Source: a virus
Virus record (IMG/VR): IMGVR_UViG_3300013014_000024
Span: 1-64,000 of that record
DNA length: 64,000 bases
Reading direction: 5' to 3' (one strand)
Shown here: positions 7,725 through 16,198 of the stretch, piece after piece
How positions within the stretch are numbered: position 1 is the first letter of the stretch
How the letters are laid out: every line of letters starts with the position of its first letter
Program-made: the position numbers and the translations under genes
The notes under the pieces: model-generated
Told to the model about the DNA's origin: nothing
The model's database searches: none
The model's input: the letters and a program-made list of their open reading frames with translations, nothing else

Positions 7725-8429
7725 ATGATACACGATAAATTAAAGAAAATTATTTTTAATAAGTTATATAAGGATTTATCCAAAGCTGAAATAATTGACT
7801 ATAATGATTCAATATGGTTTATTGACAGGGAGAATAAGTATTGGTATTTTGAATATGAAAAAGTGGGAAGGTTGTATTGGAGATATGATTTCTTTCCTAA
7901 TTTTTTTTCTGTATTCTCTTTGGAAAGGGATGAATTTGAATCTATTATGTCAGAATGGATAGAAGAGGTGTTAAATTGTAAGGTACATGCAAAAAGTAGT
8001 GGTTTGTTGTGTAATAACAGTTGGGTGGAAGAGGCATTAAATTACAAGGTAAACAAAACTACAGGAAATTATGGTGTCTCAACTCAGTGGGTAGAAGAGG
8101 TGTTAGATTGCAAGGTGGATACAATCCAACCTCATAAGTTATACAGAGAAAGAACGGTAGAAGATATGTTGAATATAACTTTAATTAGAGGTCAAAATCT
8201 GCGTAATGTGGATGAGGTATTAGATTATAATGTAACTAGAACTGCATCCACTGGTCACCAAATTGGTAAGGTTAATCAGGTGTTAAATTACAAGGTAGAT
8301 ACAACACATGTTTCAATATCTAATGAAGCGACAAAAGTGGAATGGGTGTTAAATAAATTAAATATGGATTTTAACGATGATATTTCAGATTGGGATTGCA
8401 CCCTAATGGATGGATTGGAAGATGAATGA
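7725..8429 (+). CDS. Repeat-tailed protein, long paralog
   Basis: Same N-terminal domain as the product of 3845 (MIHDKLKKIIFNKLYKDLS; IWFIDRENKYWYFEYEK). The tail from about residue 78 holds seven degenerate units of the form (V/I)E(E/D)(V/A/M)LN(C/Y)KV, spaced by 14-20 variable residues, starting near nucleotides 7962, 8025, 8091, 8158, 8207, 8272 and 8337. The unit number differs from the paralog (about 3), which suggests expansion and contraction. It ends in an acidic tail (DDISDWDCTLMDGLEDE). Function unknown. Confidence 0.7.
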   Translation: MIHDKLKKIIFNKLYKDLSKAEIIDYNDSIWFIDRENKYWYFEYEKVGRLYWRYDFFPNFFSVFSLERDEFESIMSEWIEEVLNCKVHAKSSGLLCNNSWVEEALNYKVNKTTGNYGVSTQWVEEVLDCKVDTIQPHKLYRERTVEDMLNITLIRGQNLRNVDEVLDYNVTRTASTGHQIGKVNQVLNYKVDTTHVSISNEATKVEWVLNKLNMDFNDDISDWDCTLMDGLEDE

Positions 8430-8484
8430 TATATTAACCCCACTTATTGGTAGGGTTTTTTATTTATTTGGGTATTTATTCTTA

Positions 8485-9009
8485 ATGAAATATATCATAA
8501 CAGAAGACCAGTTAGAAAAAGTAAAAGATAAAATTCTTAAATTATCATTTGATTTATTTGATAATAATTGGGATGATTTACAAGTTTTTTTAAAAAGAAA
8601 AGGTAATCCACCTTATATTCTTATTGGTACAGTTGAGTTAACTGATAGAAGAGATGTTGAAACTCTCGGTTCAGTTGTTGAAATATGGGGTAATCTAAGA
8701 GCCAATCACACTTCACTTCGTTCTTTGGGGAACCTAACAAAAGTTAGTGGTAATGTGAGTTTTTTTAAATCACCTATCCAATCTCTTGGAAATCTAACAT
8801 ATGTTTTTGGTAAAGTTGGTTTAAATTTAGCAGGTACAGATATCAAATCTCTTGGAAACTTAACCTTTGTTGCCGATGATTTAAATTTGAAAGGGACCCC
8901 ATTCTCAAGAGCCGCCAATCTCAATACAAGACAAGATATCTTAAATAAAGTTTTTGTTGGCGGAACAGTATTTTTGGACATGGAGGCGTTCAGAGGTTCT
9001 ATGAAATAA
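8485..9009 (+). CDS. Tagged LRR-like solenoid protein
   Basis: The ATG at 8485 begins the tag MKYIITEDQLEKVKDKIL and lies 5 nt after a TATTTAT box (8473-8479); a longer frame upstream is ignored. Residues about 60-150 contain a four-fold repeat of the type (I/L).SLGNLT.V.G.(V/L)... with about 22-residue spacing, as in bacterial leucine-rich-like solenoids. Such folds usually bind protein, so this may be an injected binder of a host target. That role is inference. Confidence 0.6.
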   Translation: MKYIITEDQLEKVKDKILKLSFDLFDNNWDDLQVFLKRKGNPPYILIGTVELTDRRDVETLGSVVEIWGNLRANHTSLRSLGNLTKVSGNVSFFKSPIQSLGNLTYVFGKVGLNLAGTDIKSLGNLTFVADDLNLKGTPFSRAANLNTRQDILNKVFVGGTVFLDMEAFRGSMK

Positions 9010-9090
9010 ATTAAAAGTGTTGCGTTCCCTTATGATGGAAACAATTATGATTAACAAATAGTGGGTTTTTCATTTTTATGTGAAATAATA

Positions 9091-9097
9091 TATTTAT
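9091..9097 (+). promoter_or_regulatory. TATTTAT box, close-spaced class
   Basis: TATTTAT ends 4 nt before the ATG at 9102. It heads a tight run of six genes (9102-11505). Confidence 0.5.
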
Positions 9098-9101
9098 TTT
9101 T

Positions 9102-9980
9102 ATGGCGAAAATACTCACACTACAAGAATCTCAACTAATTAATATGGTAAAAACTATTGTTGAACAAGTTAATCAGGATTTGAGCAAATATGATGATAAT
9201 GATTTTACCGATTTATTTATTTTCTTATTTAGAAATTGGCTTGGAGATAAATTGGGTGAAGAAGTTAAGAAATATCCTTTTTCTTTTTTGTTAAAAAAGT
9301 TTGGTCAAGAGTTTTTGATACAAACTTTTGGTGATAAATATAGGAGATATTTTGGTGAAGTAGATGTTAATTTTAATAGATTTAGAATACCACATTATGG
9401 AAAATACTTGGCAGAAATTGGTGCATATACTCTTCCATCATTAAGAAGCGAAGAAAAGTTTACCGAACAATACAAAAGACATATTCCACGTTTAATTAAA
9501 CAATTGGAAATACCTAGTTGGGTTAGAGTTGAACTTAAAGAAGATGAACCATATGAGGTTGAAGTAAATTTGTATGTTGATTATCCTTCTTATTTAAAAA
9601 AGGACCCATCCTCCTTAAATTTAGACCAATATGGATTACAAAAAAAGTTAATACAGCTTTTTGAAGATTATTTGGGTATAGAATATGGTAACGTTGCTCA
9701 TGGAAAACTTAATCTTAGTCTTGATATATTATCTGAAAATGAAGAAGCTTGGATTAAAAACGTTTTAAACAAAGAAATCAAAAAACACATTAAGGCAATG
9801 CCTGACGGTAAGTATGTTCATTCAATCAGATTTGAACCAAAAGTTACTGGTAACTCTAATATGAAAATAATATATAAAGAAAACGCACACAGAGAAACTC
9901 ATTTATATGCGTTTAGAAATAAAGTTAGGGAATACCTTAAAGAGTTGGGATACACTAAAATAAATGTTGAGAACGCTTAA
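9102..9980 (+). CDS. Tagged protein, 292 aa
   Basis: N terminus MAKILTLQESQLINMVKTIV-EQ is a variant of the LTESDL tag (LQESQL), with VEQ in place of LKE. The body is mixed alpha/beta with many Lys, Tyr and Phe and has no motif I recognise. First gene of a compact run with 2-27 nt gaps. Confidence 0.6.
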   Translation: MAKILTLQESQLINMVKTIVEQVNQDLSKYDDNDFTDLFIFLFRNWLGDKLGEEVKKYPFSFLLKKFGQEFLIQTFGDKYRRYFGEVDVNFNRFRIPHYGKYLAEIGAYTLPSLRSEEKFTEQYKRHIPRLIKQLEIPSWVRVELKEDEPYEVEVNLYVDYPSYLKKDPSSLNLDQYGLQKKLIQLFEDYLGIEYGNVAHGKLNLSLDILSENEEAWIKNVLNKEIKKHIKAMPDGKYVHSIRFEPKVTGNSNMKIIYKENAHRETHLYAFRNKVREYLKELGYTKINVENA

Positions 9981-9982
9981 TT

Positions 9983-10330
9983 ATGAAATACATTATATCA
10001 GAATCTCAGGTTAAAAACTTAATAAAAAAATATTTTAAGAAGGACCTTTCTAATAACATAGAAATGATAACTGATTACTGGGATTTACCTATTGAATTTA
10101 GACACATGATGAGTAAAAATGCTGGAAATCATTTTCTTAATATGTTTGGACCTATGTTTTTGATTAAAGCCGGTGGTAAAGAATATTTGGCTCAAGATAG
10201 GATTGAAAAATGGTTAATTGCGGACACGAGTGACGCTGAAATTAGTGAGGAAAAATTAATGAATCTTCTTGGAATTGATACATTAGGTTTATCCATGCAA
10301 GAACTTATTGATGCTTACATTGACGAGTAA
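9983..10330 (+). CDS. Tagged protein, 115 aa
   Basis: Starts MKYIISESQVKNLIKKYFKKD (tag), 2 nt after the previous stop. The C terminus reads NLLGIDTLGLSMQELIDAYI, similar to the LLGIDPL segment of the product of 10641, so the two may be distant paralogs. Function unknown. Confidence 0.6.
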   Translation: MKYIISESQVKNLIKKYFKKDLSNNIEMITDYWDLPIEFRHMMSKNAGNHFLNMFGPMFLIKAGGKEYLAQDRIEKWLIADTSDAEISEEKLMNLLGIDTLGLSMQELIDAYIDE

Positions 10331-10357
10331 TTTTACTTGCAATCATATTTATATTTT

Positions 10358-10639
10358 ATGAGATATATTATATCCGAATCTAGATTGAGTACCATAATGG
10401 TTAAATTTCTTGATGACTACCTTTCAAAATATGAAGTCATAGAGGCAAAGGACATCCTCAGTTGGGGTACAGGTCAGGACAATCAAATGGTATATGATAA
10501 GGATAATGAATTACTGTTTGTTCGTGAATCTTTATATCAATTAATAAGAGATGTTTTTGGTGTGGAACATCACGACTACGTTGAATTCATTAAATCTTAT
10601 ATGGCCAATATGGGATATTTTGTTAAAAGAATTGTTTAA
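10358..10639 (+). CDS. Tagged protein, 93 aa
   Basis: Starts MRYIISESRLSTIMVKFLDD (tag). The ATG at 10358 lies 5 nt after a TATTTAT box (10346-10352). The body holds a possible coiled or helical region and ends FIKSYMANMGYFVKRIV. Unknown. Confidence 0.6.
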   Translation: MRYIISESRLSTIMVKFLDDYLSKYEVIEAKDILSWGTGQDNQMVYDKDNELLFVRESLYQLIRDVFGVEHHDYVEFIKSYMANMGYFVKRIV

Positions 10640-10640
10640 T

Positions 10641-10928
10641 ATGGAATACACAATATCAGAAGAACGATTAACAAAATTGATTATGAAAATAATTAAACCC
10701 ATGGAAATTGAGGGTCTTTACAGAGTACAAATTAATTTTACAAAAAAATCAACTGACCACATTGTTGTTGCCCTTTTCTTTGATATTGTTAGGGACTCTG
10801 GTTTTTTCAAAAAAATAGATAATGATGTTACTAATAGACTTGAGGATTTATTGGGTATAGACCCATTAGTAGTAACAATTCCTTATAGTGAAGATAAATA
10901 CCATTTAAATGAACCTAGAAATATATAG
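10641..10928 (+). CDS. Tagged protein, 95 aa
   Basis: Starts MEYTISEERLTKLIMKII (tag), one base after the previous stop. Contains LEDLLGIDPLVV, matching the neighbour at 9983. The upstream in-frame extension lies inside the previous gene and is ignored. Unknown. Confidence 0.6.
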   Translation: MEYTISEERLTKLIMKIIKPMEIEGLYRVQINFTKKSTDHIVVALFFDIVRDSGFFKKIDNDVTNRLEDLLGIDPLVVTIPYSEDKYHLNEPRNI

Positions 10929-10930
10929 TA

Positions 10931-11185
10931 ATGGATACTACTCAAATAAAAAATCAATTTAGTAAATACATAAGAAAAATAATATTACCAAAATATGAAG
11001 ATATTATTGATTTTGAAATTATCATCAAAGATGATTTTGGTGATAAACTTTTTGTTGACTTTATTTTTCAAATGGACGGAACTGAATATGAAATAGAACA
11101 GGAAATTATTGAAGATTTTCACACTATGATAGATTTATTTGGTATGGATAAAATAAACTATGGATTTAAATTTGATACCTTATGA
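10931..11185 (+). CDS. Hypothetical protein, 84 aa
   Basis: Begins MDTTQIKNQFSKYIRKIILP, basic and amphipathic but without the tag core. The body is acidic (YEIEQEIIEDFHTMIDLFGM). The stop overlaps the start of the next gene, so the two are translationally coupled. Unknown. Confidence 0.55.
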   Translation: MDTTQIKNQFSKYIRKIILPKYEDIIDFEIIIKDDFGDKLFVDFIFQMDGTEYEIEQEIIEDFHTMIDLFGMDKINYGFKFDTL

Positions 11186-11505
11186 AAGATAAAAAAACAG
11201 CCGCTGACTCAGTAAAGAAATTTATATCTGTATTTTATAAAGATATGAATATTGAAGAGATTAGTGTTGCCTATAACATGTATAATCTTCCATATATCAT
11301 TGTTTGGTATAATCAGGAAGACCCAAACGTTAGAAATGATAGTAGAGTGTTCAGAGAAACTATAATTAAAGATATTAACGACTATTTGGGTTATAAATTA
11401 TCTCCTGACCCACCCTCAACTATGGGTATTCCACCTTTTATGCTAAAAAAGTATGAAAATTCAGATTTTTACATTGATGTTCGGTCAAATAATGTTGCTT
11501 ATTAA
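11182..11505 (+). CDS. Hypothetical protein, 107 aa
   Basis: ATGA overlap with the preceding gene. Starts MKDKKTAADSVKKFISVFYKD. Resembles its neighbour in size and layout (helix, two strands, helix), so it may be a related copy. No domain recognised. Confidence 0.55.
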   Translation: MKDKKTAADSVKKFISVFYKDMNIEEISVAYNMYNLPYIIVWYNQEDPNVRNDSRVFRETIIKDINDYLGYKLSPDPPSTMGIPPFMLKKYENSDFYIDVRSNNVAY

Positions 11506-11549
11506 AAATTTTAACTAAACAAAATGTATTTATATGTAAACAATACATT

Positions 11550-11885
11550 ATGAAAAAGTTATTCGCATTTTTGAAATCATTATTTAGTAAAATTGATGTT
11601 TTAGAAGAAAAGGCAAATAAATTTGTTGATGAGACAACATTATTATCTGCCGAACAAAAAAAGAAAGCTAAAAAAACATTAAGCGACATTGATAAGATTG
11701 AAGAAAATCTTGAAGATGTAGTTGAGACAGCTGAAATTGCCGCAGATAAAGTTATTGATGTTGTAGAACATAAAAACATTGGAGCGGTTGGAGAAGCAAT
11801 AAACTCAGTTAAAGATGTTATTGCCGAAGCAAAAGATGTTCAACAAGACGCTCAGGATGTTGCCGATTTAGTAAAAAAAAAATAA
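11550..11885 (+). CDS. Coiled-coil protein, 111 aa
   Basis: Starts MKKLFAFLKSLFSKIDVLEE, then an Ala/Glu/Lys/Asp-rich heptad pattern nearly to the end (EEKANKFVDETTLLSAEQKK, VDLVKKK), so it should be one long helix or coiled coil. Similar small Ala-rich helical proteins occur in phage heads and as phasin-like proteins. Role unknown. TATTTAT lies about 18 nt upstream. Confidence 0.6.
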   Translation: MKKLFAFLKSLFSKIDVLEEKANKFVDETTLLSAEQKKKAKKTLSDIDKIEENLEDVVETAEIAADKVIDVVEHKNIGAVGEAINSVKDVIAEAKDVQQDAQDVADLVKKK

Positions 11886-11964
11886 AATACTCTGCACGTA
11901 ATTAAAAAAAATGAATATCATAAGGTATTCATTTTTTTTTTATATTTGCATAACATTACATAAT

Positions 11965-12156
11965 ATGAATTTAACAAATGAACAAAGGGCTCTTATATAC
12001 AATGAAGGTATTAGGAGATATAATTTAATTGAAGAACAGATTAGAGAAATAAAAAGTAAATCTTTTGAAGTTTCAGAAGAGGACCAAAAGATTATTGAAC
12101 AATTGAAAGTCAAAATGAATATTATCTTTAACCAAACACAAAAACTACATCAATAA
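11965..12156 (+). CDS. Hypothetical helical protein, 63 aa
   Basis: Starts MNLTNEQRALIYNEGIRRYN, a short charged helical protein. A TATATTTG box lies about 15 nt upstream. No family recognised. Confidence 0.5.
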   Translation: MNLTNEQRALIYNEGIRRYNLIEEQIREIKSKSFEVSEEDQKIIEQLKVKMNIIFNQTQKLHQ

Positions 12157-12162
12157 TTTATT

Positions 12163-12390
12163 ATGAGTATTTTTAAAAAAATTGATACTTTACAAAAAGT
12201 TCCATGTAAAAAATGTAATTTTTGTTTTAAGATGAGATTAGTTGAAATGGGATTTATTTCTGAAGAAAAAATAGAAGTTACTGACTATAAATTTGGATTA
12301 TGGACTGTAAATATTCTATCTGAAATAGGTGAAAAAATATCAACATTTGCCATCAGAAAAGAAGAAATGAATAATACTTGTATTTTGTGA
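12163..12390 (+). CDS. Hypothetical protein with Cys pair, 75 aa
   Basis: Starts MSIFKKIDTLQKVPCKKCNF; the motif C-K-K-C plus a later Cys (FCF) could bind a metal or form a disulfide. It lies just ahead of the cyclophilin gene. Unknown. Confidence 0.5.
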   Translation: MSIFKKIDTLQKVPCKKCNFCFKMRLVEMGFISEEKIEVTDYKFGLWTVNILSEIGEKISTFAIRKEEMNNTCIL

Positions 12391-12419
12391 TTTTTACTAT
12401 TATATTTAAAAAAAAAATT

Positions 12420-12851
12420 ATGAGCAGAGTAAAAATTTCAACAGAAAAAGGGGATATGATTGCAGAATTATATGACAATGAAACCCCAATCACAGTAAAA
12501 AACTTTTTAGACCTTATTGGTAAAAAATTCTATGATGGATTGAACTTTCATAGGGTTATTCCTGGATTTGTTGCTCAAGGAGGGTGTCCAAATGGGATTG
12601 GTAATGGTGGACCTGGTTATACTATTGAGTGTGAGGTATCATCACCAAAGCAATTCCACGATAAAGGTGTTCTTTCTATGGCACATGCAGGTAGAAACAC
12701 AGGTGGTTCACAATTCTTTATTTGCCACAGTAGACAAAACACACAACATCTTGATGGAAATCATACTTGTTTTGGTAGAATAGTTGATGGTTTAGAAATA
12801 ATAGACCAAATACAACAAGGAAATAAAATAAATTCAATAGAATTAATTTAA
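12420..12851 (+). CDS. Cyclophilin-type peptidyl-prolyl isomerase
   Basis: A compact cyclophilin of 143 residues. It has the typical order of motifs: FHRVIPGFVAQGG (about 41-53, catalytic Arg and Phe), then MAHAGRNTGGSQFFI (about 80-95), then LDGNHTCFGRIVDGL near the end. It catalyses cis-trans isomerisation of prolyl bonds, presumably in the cytoplasm since no signal peptide is present. The ATG at 12420 removes a spurious hydrophobic extension. A terminator follows at 12856. Cyclophilins are uncommon in phages; a folding aid for virion proteins is a reasonable guess. Confidence 0.9.
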   Translation: MSRVKISTEKGDMIAELYDNETPITVKNFLDLIGKKFYDGLNFHRVIPGFVAQGGCPNGIGNGGPGYTIECEVSSPKQFHDKGVLSMAHAGRNTGGSQFFICHSRQNTQHLDGNHTCFGRIVDGLEIIDQIQQGNKINSIELI

Positions 12852-12855
12852 TGTT

Positions 12856-12881
12856 AAACTCCTTATTTACGTAAGGGGTTT
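12856..12881 (+). terminator. Rho-independent terminator
   Basis: AAACTCCTTA (12856-12865) pairs with TAAGGGGTTT (12872-12881). It lies right after the cyclophilin stop. Confidence 0.6.
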
Positions 12882-12895
12882 AATATTTATAAGAT

Positions 12896-13435
12896 ATGAA
12901 AAAAAAATTATTAATAATTACAGGAATAATACTTTCAATATTTTTGATTGGAGCACTTTATTTAACGGTATCTGCGGAGGAAGATTATGGGTATTTTAAT
13001 CAAGTTGAATTATTTGAATCAAATGGTAATACAATTACAAACAACAGATTGCCTTCATATTATGACACAATATTGAGTGTTGGATTGTCATCACAAGGTA
13101 TCATGGGCTCATATGTTGTTATTGACAAATTAAGTGATGAAGCTAAAGAACAATTTAATGGTGAATTAAAAGCTCATGTTCGTTTTTTTGATGGAGTGTA
13201 TTATTTATACATTGACGAAATGAGTAGGGGCGAGGCGATTAAAGTAATTTCACATGAAATTATTCACATATATCAGTATAACTCAGGACAATTGTTTTAT
13301 GAAAATGGTGAAATAACTTGGAATTTAAAAAAATATGATTTGTCTTCCCTTGATTATGATAATAGGCCTTGGGAAAAAGAAGCCTTTGACAACGAAGATA
13401 TGTTATCAAAAAAAATATTTGAAACTCTTTATTAA
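12896..13435 (+). CDS. Membrane-anchored HExxH metallopeptidase-like protein
   Basis: A signal anchor at the N terminus (KKKLLIITGIILSIFLIGAL) is followed by an exported domain of about 155 residues. HEIIHIYQY at about residue 120 gives the HExxH zinc motif, and a downstream E (RPWEKEAFDNE) could be the third ligand in a gluzincin arrangement. Short size suggests a minimal peptidase or an immunity-type binder. TATTTAT box at 12884-12890, 5 nt from the start. Substrate unknown. Confidence 0.65.
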   Translation: MKKKLLIITGIILSIFLIGALYLTVSAEEDYGYFNQVELFESNGNTITNNRLPSYYDTILSVGLSSQGIMGSYVVIDKLSDEAKEQFNGELKAHVRFFDGVYYLYIDEMSRGEAIKVISHEIIHIYQYNSGQLFYENGEITWNLKKYDLSSLDYDNRPWEKEAFDNEDMLSKKIFETLY

Positions 13436-13438
13436 AAG

Positions 13439-13463
13439 AAAACCACCTTACGGTGGTTTTTTT
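13439..13463. terminator. Bidirectional terminator
   Basis: AAAACCACC pairs with GGTGGTTTT around a TTAC-type loop, between two convergent genes, with A and T runs on both sides. Confidence 0.75.
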
Positions 13464-14643
13464 ATTTTACTTTGAATTTAATTTCTGTTGTTAAGTTCTT
13501 ATCTGTGTTATTAACTTTGTGGTATAAATCCCAATCTTTAATTGATTTGTTTTCTGATTTTGTCATGTCATAAAGTTTTGATATTTTTTTAATCATGTTA
13601 TTTGCAACAAATTTAAATAATTTTTCTTCATTTTTAAAAAAATATTTAGTATTATTAAATTTTTGTATTTTTCTGAGAAATTTTTGAAAGTGTTCTCCCT
13701 TTTTACCCTGCAAACCAAGCATTTTTTCTATAATGTTTGAAGTCATTAGGTTAACATAAGACTGAGCTTTATTATTAATTAAGTTAACATAAACTATTCT
13801 TAATATCTCATCTATTTTTTCTTCATCATTTGAACCCATATTATGGTTCATTTTTTTTCCGATTTTATCTATGTTAGGAATAAAGTCCTTTAATTCCTTT
13901 CTTAGTTTTTCATATGAAAAATTTTTGGCTTCGTCTAACATTTTATATGTTTCATTATCTTTCAAGAAATTTAAAAAATTTTTTTGACTAACCTTACCTG
14001 ATTTAATTGCCATTGCAATTTCAGTTGGTCTAACCACATTTTCTGTCGCATGTGTAAAATATAAAAAATGTAAAAATTTATCTATTGGTTCAATTCCAAA
14101 AGATATACTTTGTGCAGCTTGATATGTTGCTCTTTCAGATGCGTCATCATATCCGGATTTATGAGAATCATACGCATGCATTAATTCATGAGATAGAGAA
14201 TTAAGAATATCCAATTTATCTTTCTTAATTAGATTAACCAATTCTTCAAATTTCCAATTCTGTGGAACTAAAAATTTAAATTTAATTATAAATTCATCAA
14301 ATGAAGTAACAATTGTTAACTTTTCACTATCATTATAAGAAGTACTTTCAAATGGAGTTGCAAATCCCAATATCACGTAATCTTTTTTGGAGGTGTTATT
14401 CCACTTATTTATTTCAAAATAAACTTTTACAGAATCTATATCCAAATCACTTATCTTGTAATTTACATTAAAATCAAATTCATATTCTTTTTCATTTTCG
14501 TCAAAAGTATTTTGGTCTAATTCTCTAATTATATCATCATATAACTTTTCGGCCGTTTCCAATATTCCTTCAGGAACTCCTAATCTTTCTAGTAAAACTT
14601 TTTTAATAGATAATCTTAATTCTGATTCTTTTAATATTTTCAT
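13462..14643 (-). CDS. Tagged HExxH metallopeptidase
   Basis: Starts MKILKESELRLSIKKVLLER, a tag variant ending in LLE. At about residue 155 the motif SLSHELMHAYDSHKSGY gives a HExxH zinc site with the 'HAYD' continuation seen in several zincins. The remaining 220 residues are helical and Lys-rich with no known domain. With its tag, it may be packaged and act on a host or capsid protein after entry. The start overlaps the stop of the secreted nuclease gene by one base, so the two are one transcript. Confidence 0.65.
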   Translation of the reverse strand: MKILKESELRLSIKKVLLERLGVPEGILETAEKLYDDIIRELDQNTFDENEKEYEFDFNVNYKISDLDIDSVKVYFEINKWNNTSKKDYVILGFATPFESTSYNDSEKLTIVTSFDEFIIKFKFLVPQNWKFEELVNLIKKDKLDILNSLSHELMHAYDSHKSGYDDASERATYQAAQSISFGIEPIDKFLHFLYFTHATENVVRPTEIAMAIKSGKVSQKNFLNFLKDNETYKMLDEAKNFSYEKLRKELKDFIPNIDKIGKKMNHNMGSNDEEKIDEILRIVYVNLINNKAQSYVNLMTSNIIEKMLGLQGKKGEHFQKFLRKIQKFNNTKYFFKNEEKLFKFVANNMIKKISKLYDMTKSENKSIKDWDLYHKVNNTDKNLTTEIKFKVK

Positions 14644-15278
14644 TATAAACTTAATTTTAACTTGATTAATTTTTTAAATTCTACCTGACTAACTTCATTA
14701 TTTAACATACCATCAGGTTTTGATTGGTCGTTATTGAAAATATAGTAATAATATTTCTTTTGATTTTTTATGTAAATAACTTTCCAACATTTCTCAGGTA
14801 TTGATAACTTGCCTATTTTTTTAACTTCCCCAATATTACCACACCAAACTCTAATTGAATCATATTTCAATGCAGATTCTCTTGTAAACGTCTCCAATGA
14901 TTTCCAATCACCGGCGTTTAATGAATGATATTGTGGTGACATATTAGAAAAATAAAAACATTCGTTCATTACCAATTCTCCGTCACATAAATTGTCCGCC
15001 GCTGGTGACATATGTCCTCTATCAAGTCCACTTCCTTTATAATACATAGCCAAATCAGTTTCTTTTGGTAATAAAGGGTCAGGAACAAATCTGTCATTTC
15101 TTTTTAATGGAGTTGGACAGGAAACTTGTTTTTTTGTAACCCACCATTGTACTAATACTGGATACGCTTTAGATTTTGAGTAAATTGTCGTAAACTTATT
15201 ATGTGTTAATCTAACAGTGTCTTGACTAAATGATAAAAAAGTCAATAATAATAACGGAATAATAATTATTTTTTTCAT
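14643..15278 (-). CDS. Secreted DNA/RNA non-specific endonuclease (DRGH type)
   Basis: N-terminal signal peptide MKKIIIIPLLLLTFLSFS. The catalytic DRGHMSPAADN motif (about residues 97-107) is the hallmark of the beta-beta-alpha-metal non-specific nucleases (NucA/EndA family), with the His acting as general base and the Asn binding Mg. An MNECFYFSNMSPQ segment follows, also typical. The protein would work in the periplasm or outside, degrading nucleic acid, for nucleotide scavenging or attack on competing DNA. Confidence 0.88.
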   Translation of the reverse strand: MKKIIIIPLLLLTFLSFSQDTVRLTHNKFTTIYSKSKAYPVLVQWWVTKKQVSCPTPLKRNDRFVPDPLLPKETDLAMYYKGSGLDRGHMSPAADNLCDGELVMNECFYFSNMSPQYHSLNAGDWKSLETFTRESALKYDSIRVWCGNIGEVKKIGKLSIPEKCWKVIYIKNQKKYYYYIFNNDQSKPDGMLNNEVSQVEFKKLIKLKLSL

Positions 15279-15304
15279 AATAATAATTATTTAATTAGAT
15301 AGAA

Positions 15305-15311
15305 TATTTAT
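15305..15311 (+). promoter_or_regulatory. TATTTAT box that decides a start
   Basis: TATTTAT overlaps the first possible ATG (15310) and lies 4 nt before the second (15316). The usual spacing therefore favours 15316. Confidence 0.45.
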
Positions 15312-15315
15312 GTAT

Positions 15316-15819
15316 ATGAACAGGAGATTTATATTAACAGAAGAAGAAAAAACAAGTATTAGAAATCAATATTTTTTTGAACAATCAGAATCATCTAAAA
15401 AAGAAGAAAGGTTATTCTGTCACAAAGGAAATACAAAGAGTTTAGACGAAATTGTTGGTGGAGATGATGTAGAGGATTATATTGAAGGTGTACAACTTAG
15501 AAAGTCGGGAATTAACGCACTTACAGACGTTCTTGAGCTATTAAAAACAGCAAGATTACATCCTAAAATTACTGATGGTGGTGAAGATTTGGCGTTTAAA
15601 CTTGTTAACAATCTTAAATCATATAAGCCTTACAATTATTTTGACGAAACAAAGAAAGAATGTAATAAATCAATGGATAAAATTATTGAACTTTACAAAG
15701 AAAACAAACACGGTGAAGAACTTGTTAAAGATATTGAAAAAGTTTTTGAAATGGACCACGTATCAAACAGAGCCAAAGAATATATCAAACACGGCTTGGC
15801 AATGATTAAAGGCCAGTAA
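15316..15819 (+). CDS. Tagged helical protein, 167 aa
   Basis: Starts MNRRFILTEEEKTSIRNQYF, the third tag type (LTEEEK..IR.Q) with FEQ as a possible cleavage point. The body is Lys/Glu-rich and helical (DVLELLKTARLHPK, DKIIELYKENKHGEEL). No family recognised. Confidence 0.65.
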   Translation: MNRRFILTEEEKTSIRNQYFFEQSESSKKEERLFCHKGNTKSLDEIVGGDDVEDYIEGVQLRKSGINALTDVLELLKTARLHPKITDGGEDLAFKLVNNLKSYKPYNYFDETKKECNKSMDKIIELYKENKHGEELVKDIEKVFEMDHVSNRAKEYIKHGLAMIKGQ

Positions 15820-15849
15820 TTGAATTTGTCTCATTTATTTTATAATATT

Positions 15850-15876
15850 AATGTCCCATATGGGACATTTTTTTTT
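15850..15876 (+). terminator. Palindromic terminator
   Basis: TGTCCCAT/ATGGGACA is a perfect palindrome followed by nine T. Confidence 0.65.
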
Positions 15877-15897
15877 AATAACTATTATATATAAATC

Positions 15898-16149
15898 ATG
15901 TCAAAAAATAAGGAATCAATAATAAAATTTGTGAAAAAAATATGTAAAAAGTATTATCCTAATTTAATATTAATAAATGAAATTGAATGTGGTGAAAAAA
16001 GTAGATTTCACAATTCAACAAGTTCTTGGATTACAGATTACTATTATATTTTTATTTGCGTTAAACATACTTTGGAATATAATATTTCTGATATTGAATA
16101 TTTTATTGAGTCTATGATGGGTTCGGAAGTTATAATAACGGAAATATAA
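15898..16149 (+). CDS. Hypothetical protein, 83 aa
   Basis: Starts MSKNKESIIKFVKKICKKYY, an amphipathic N terminus like the LVKKI tags but without LTE. The rest has alternating hydrophobic strands and ends in an acidic helix. Unknown. Confidence 0.5.
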   Translation: MSKNKESIIKFVKKICKKYYPNLILINEIECGEKSRFHNSTSSWITDYYYIFICVKHTLEYNISDIEYFIESMMGSEVIITEI

Positions 16150-16178
16150 TTAATCAAAGATTTTTTATTAGAATGAGG

Positions 16179-16185
16179 TATTTAT
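16179..16185 (+). promoter_or_regulatory. TATTTAT box, A-rich leader class
   Basis: TATTTAT followed by a 13-nt A/T leader before the ATG at 16199. It heads the peptidoglycan-active operon 16199-18555. Confidence 0.45.
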
Positions 16186-16198
16186 AATAAAATTGTTA

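Noticed and set aside
7962-8360. Regularly spaced repeats resembling a CRISPR array
   Set aside because: The units are degenerate, lie in one reading frame and encode VEEVLNxKV; they form the tail of a protein, with no direct repeats identical at DNA level and no cas genes.
11550-11885. Phasin or pilin function for the coiled-coil protein
   Set aside because: Only low-complexity helical similarity; no specific motif is visible, so no function was assigned.
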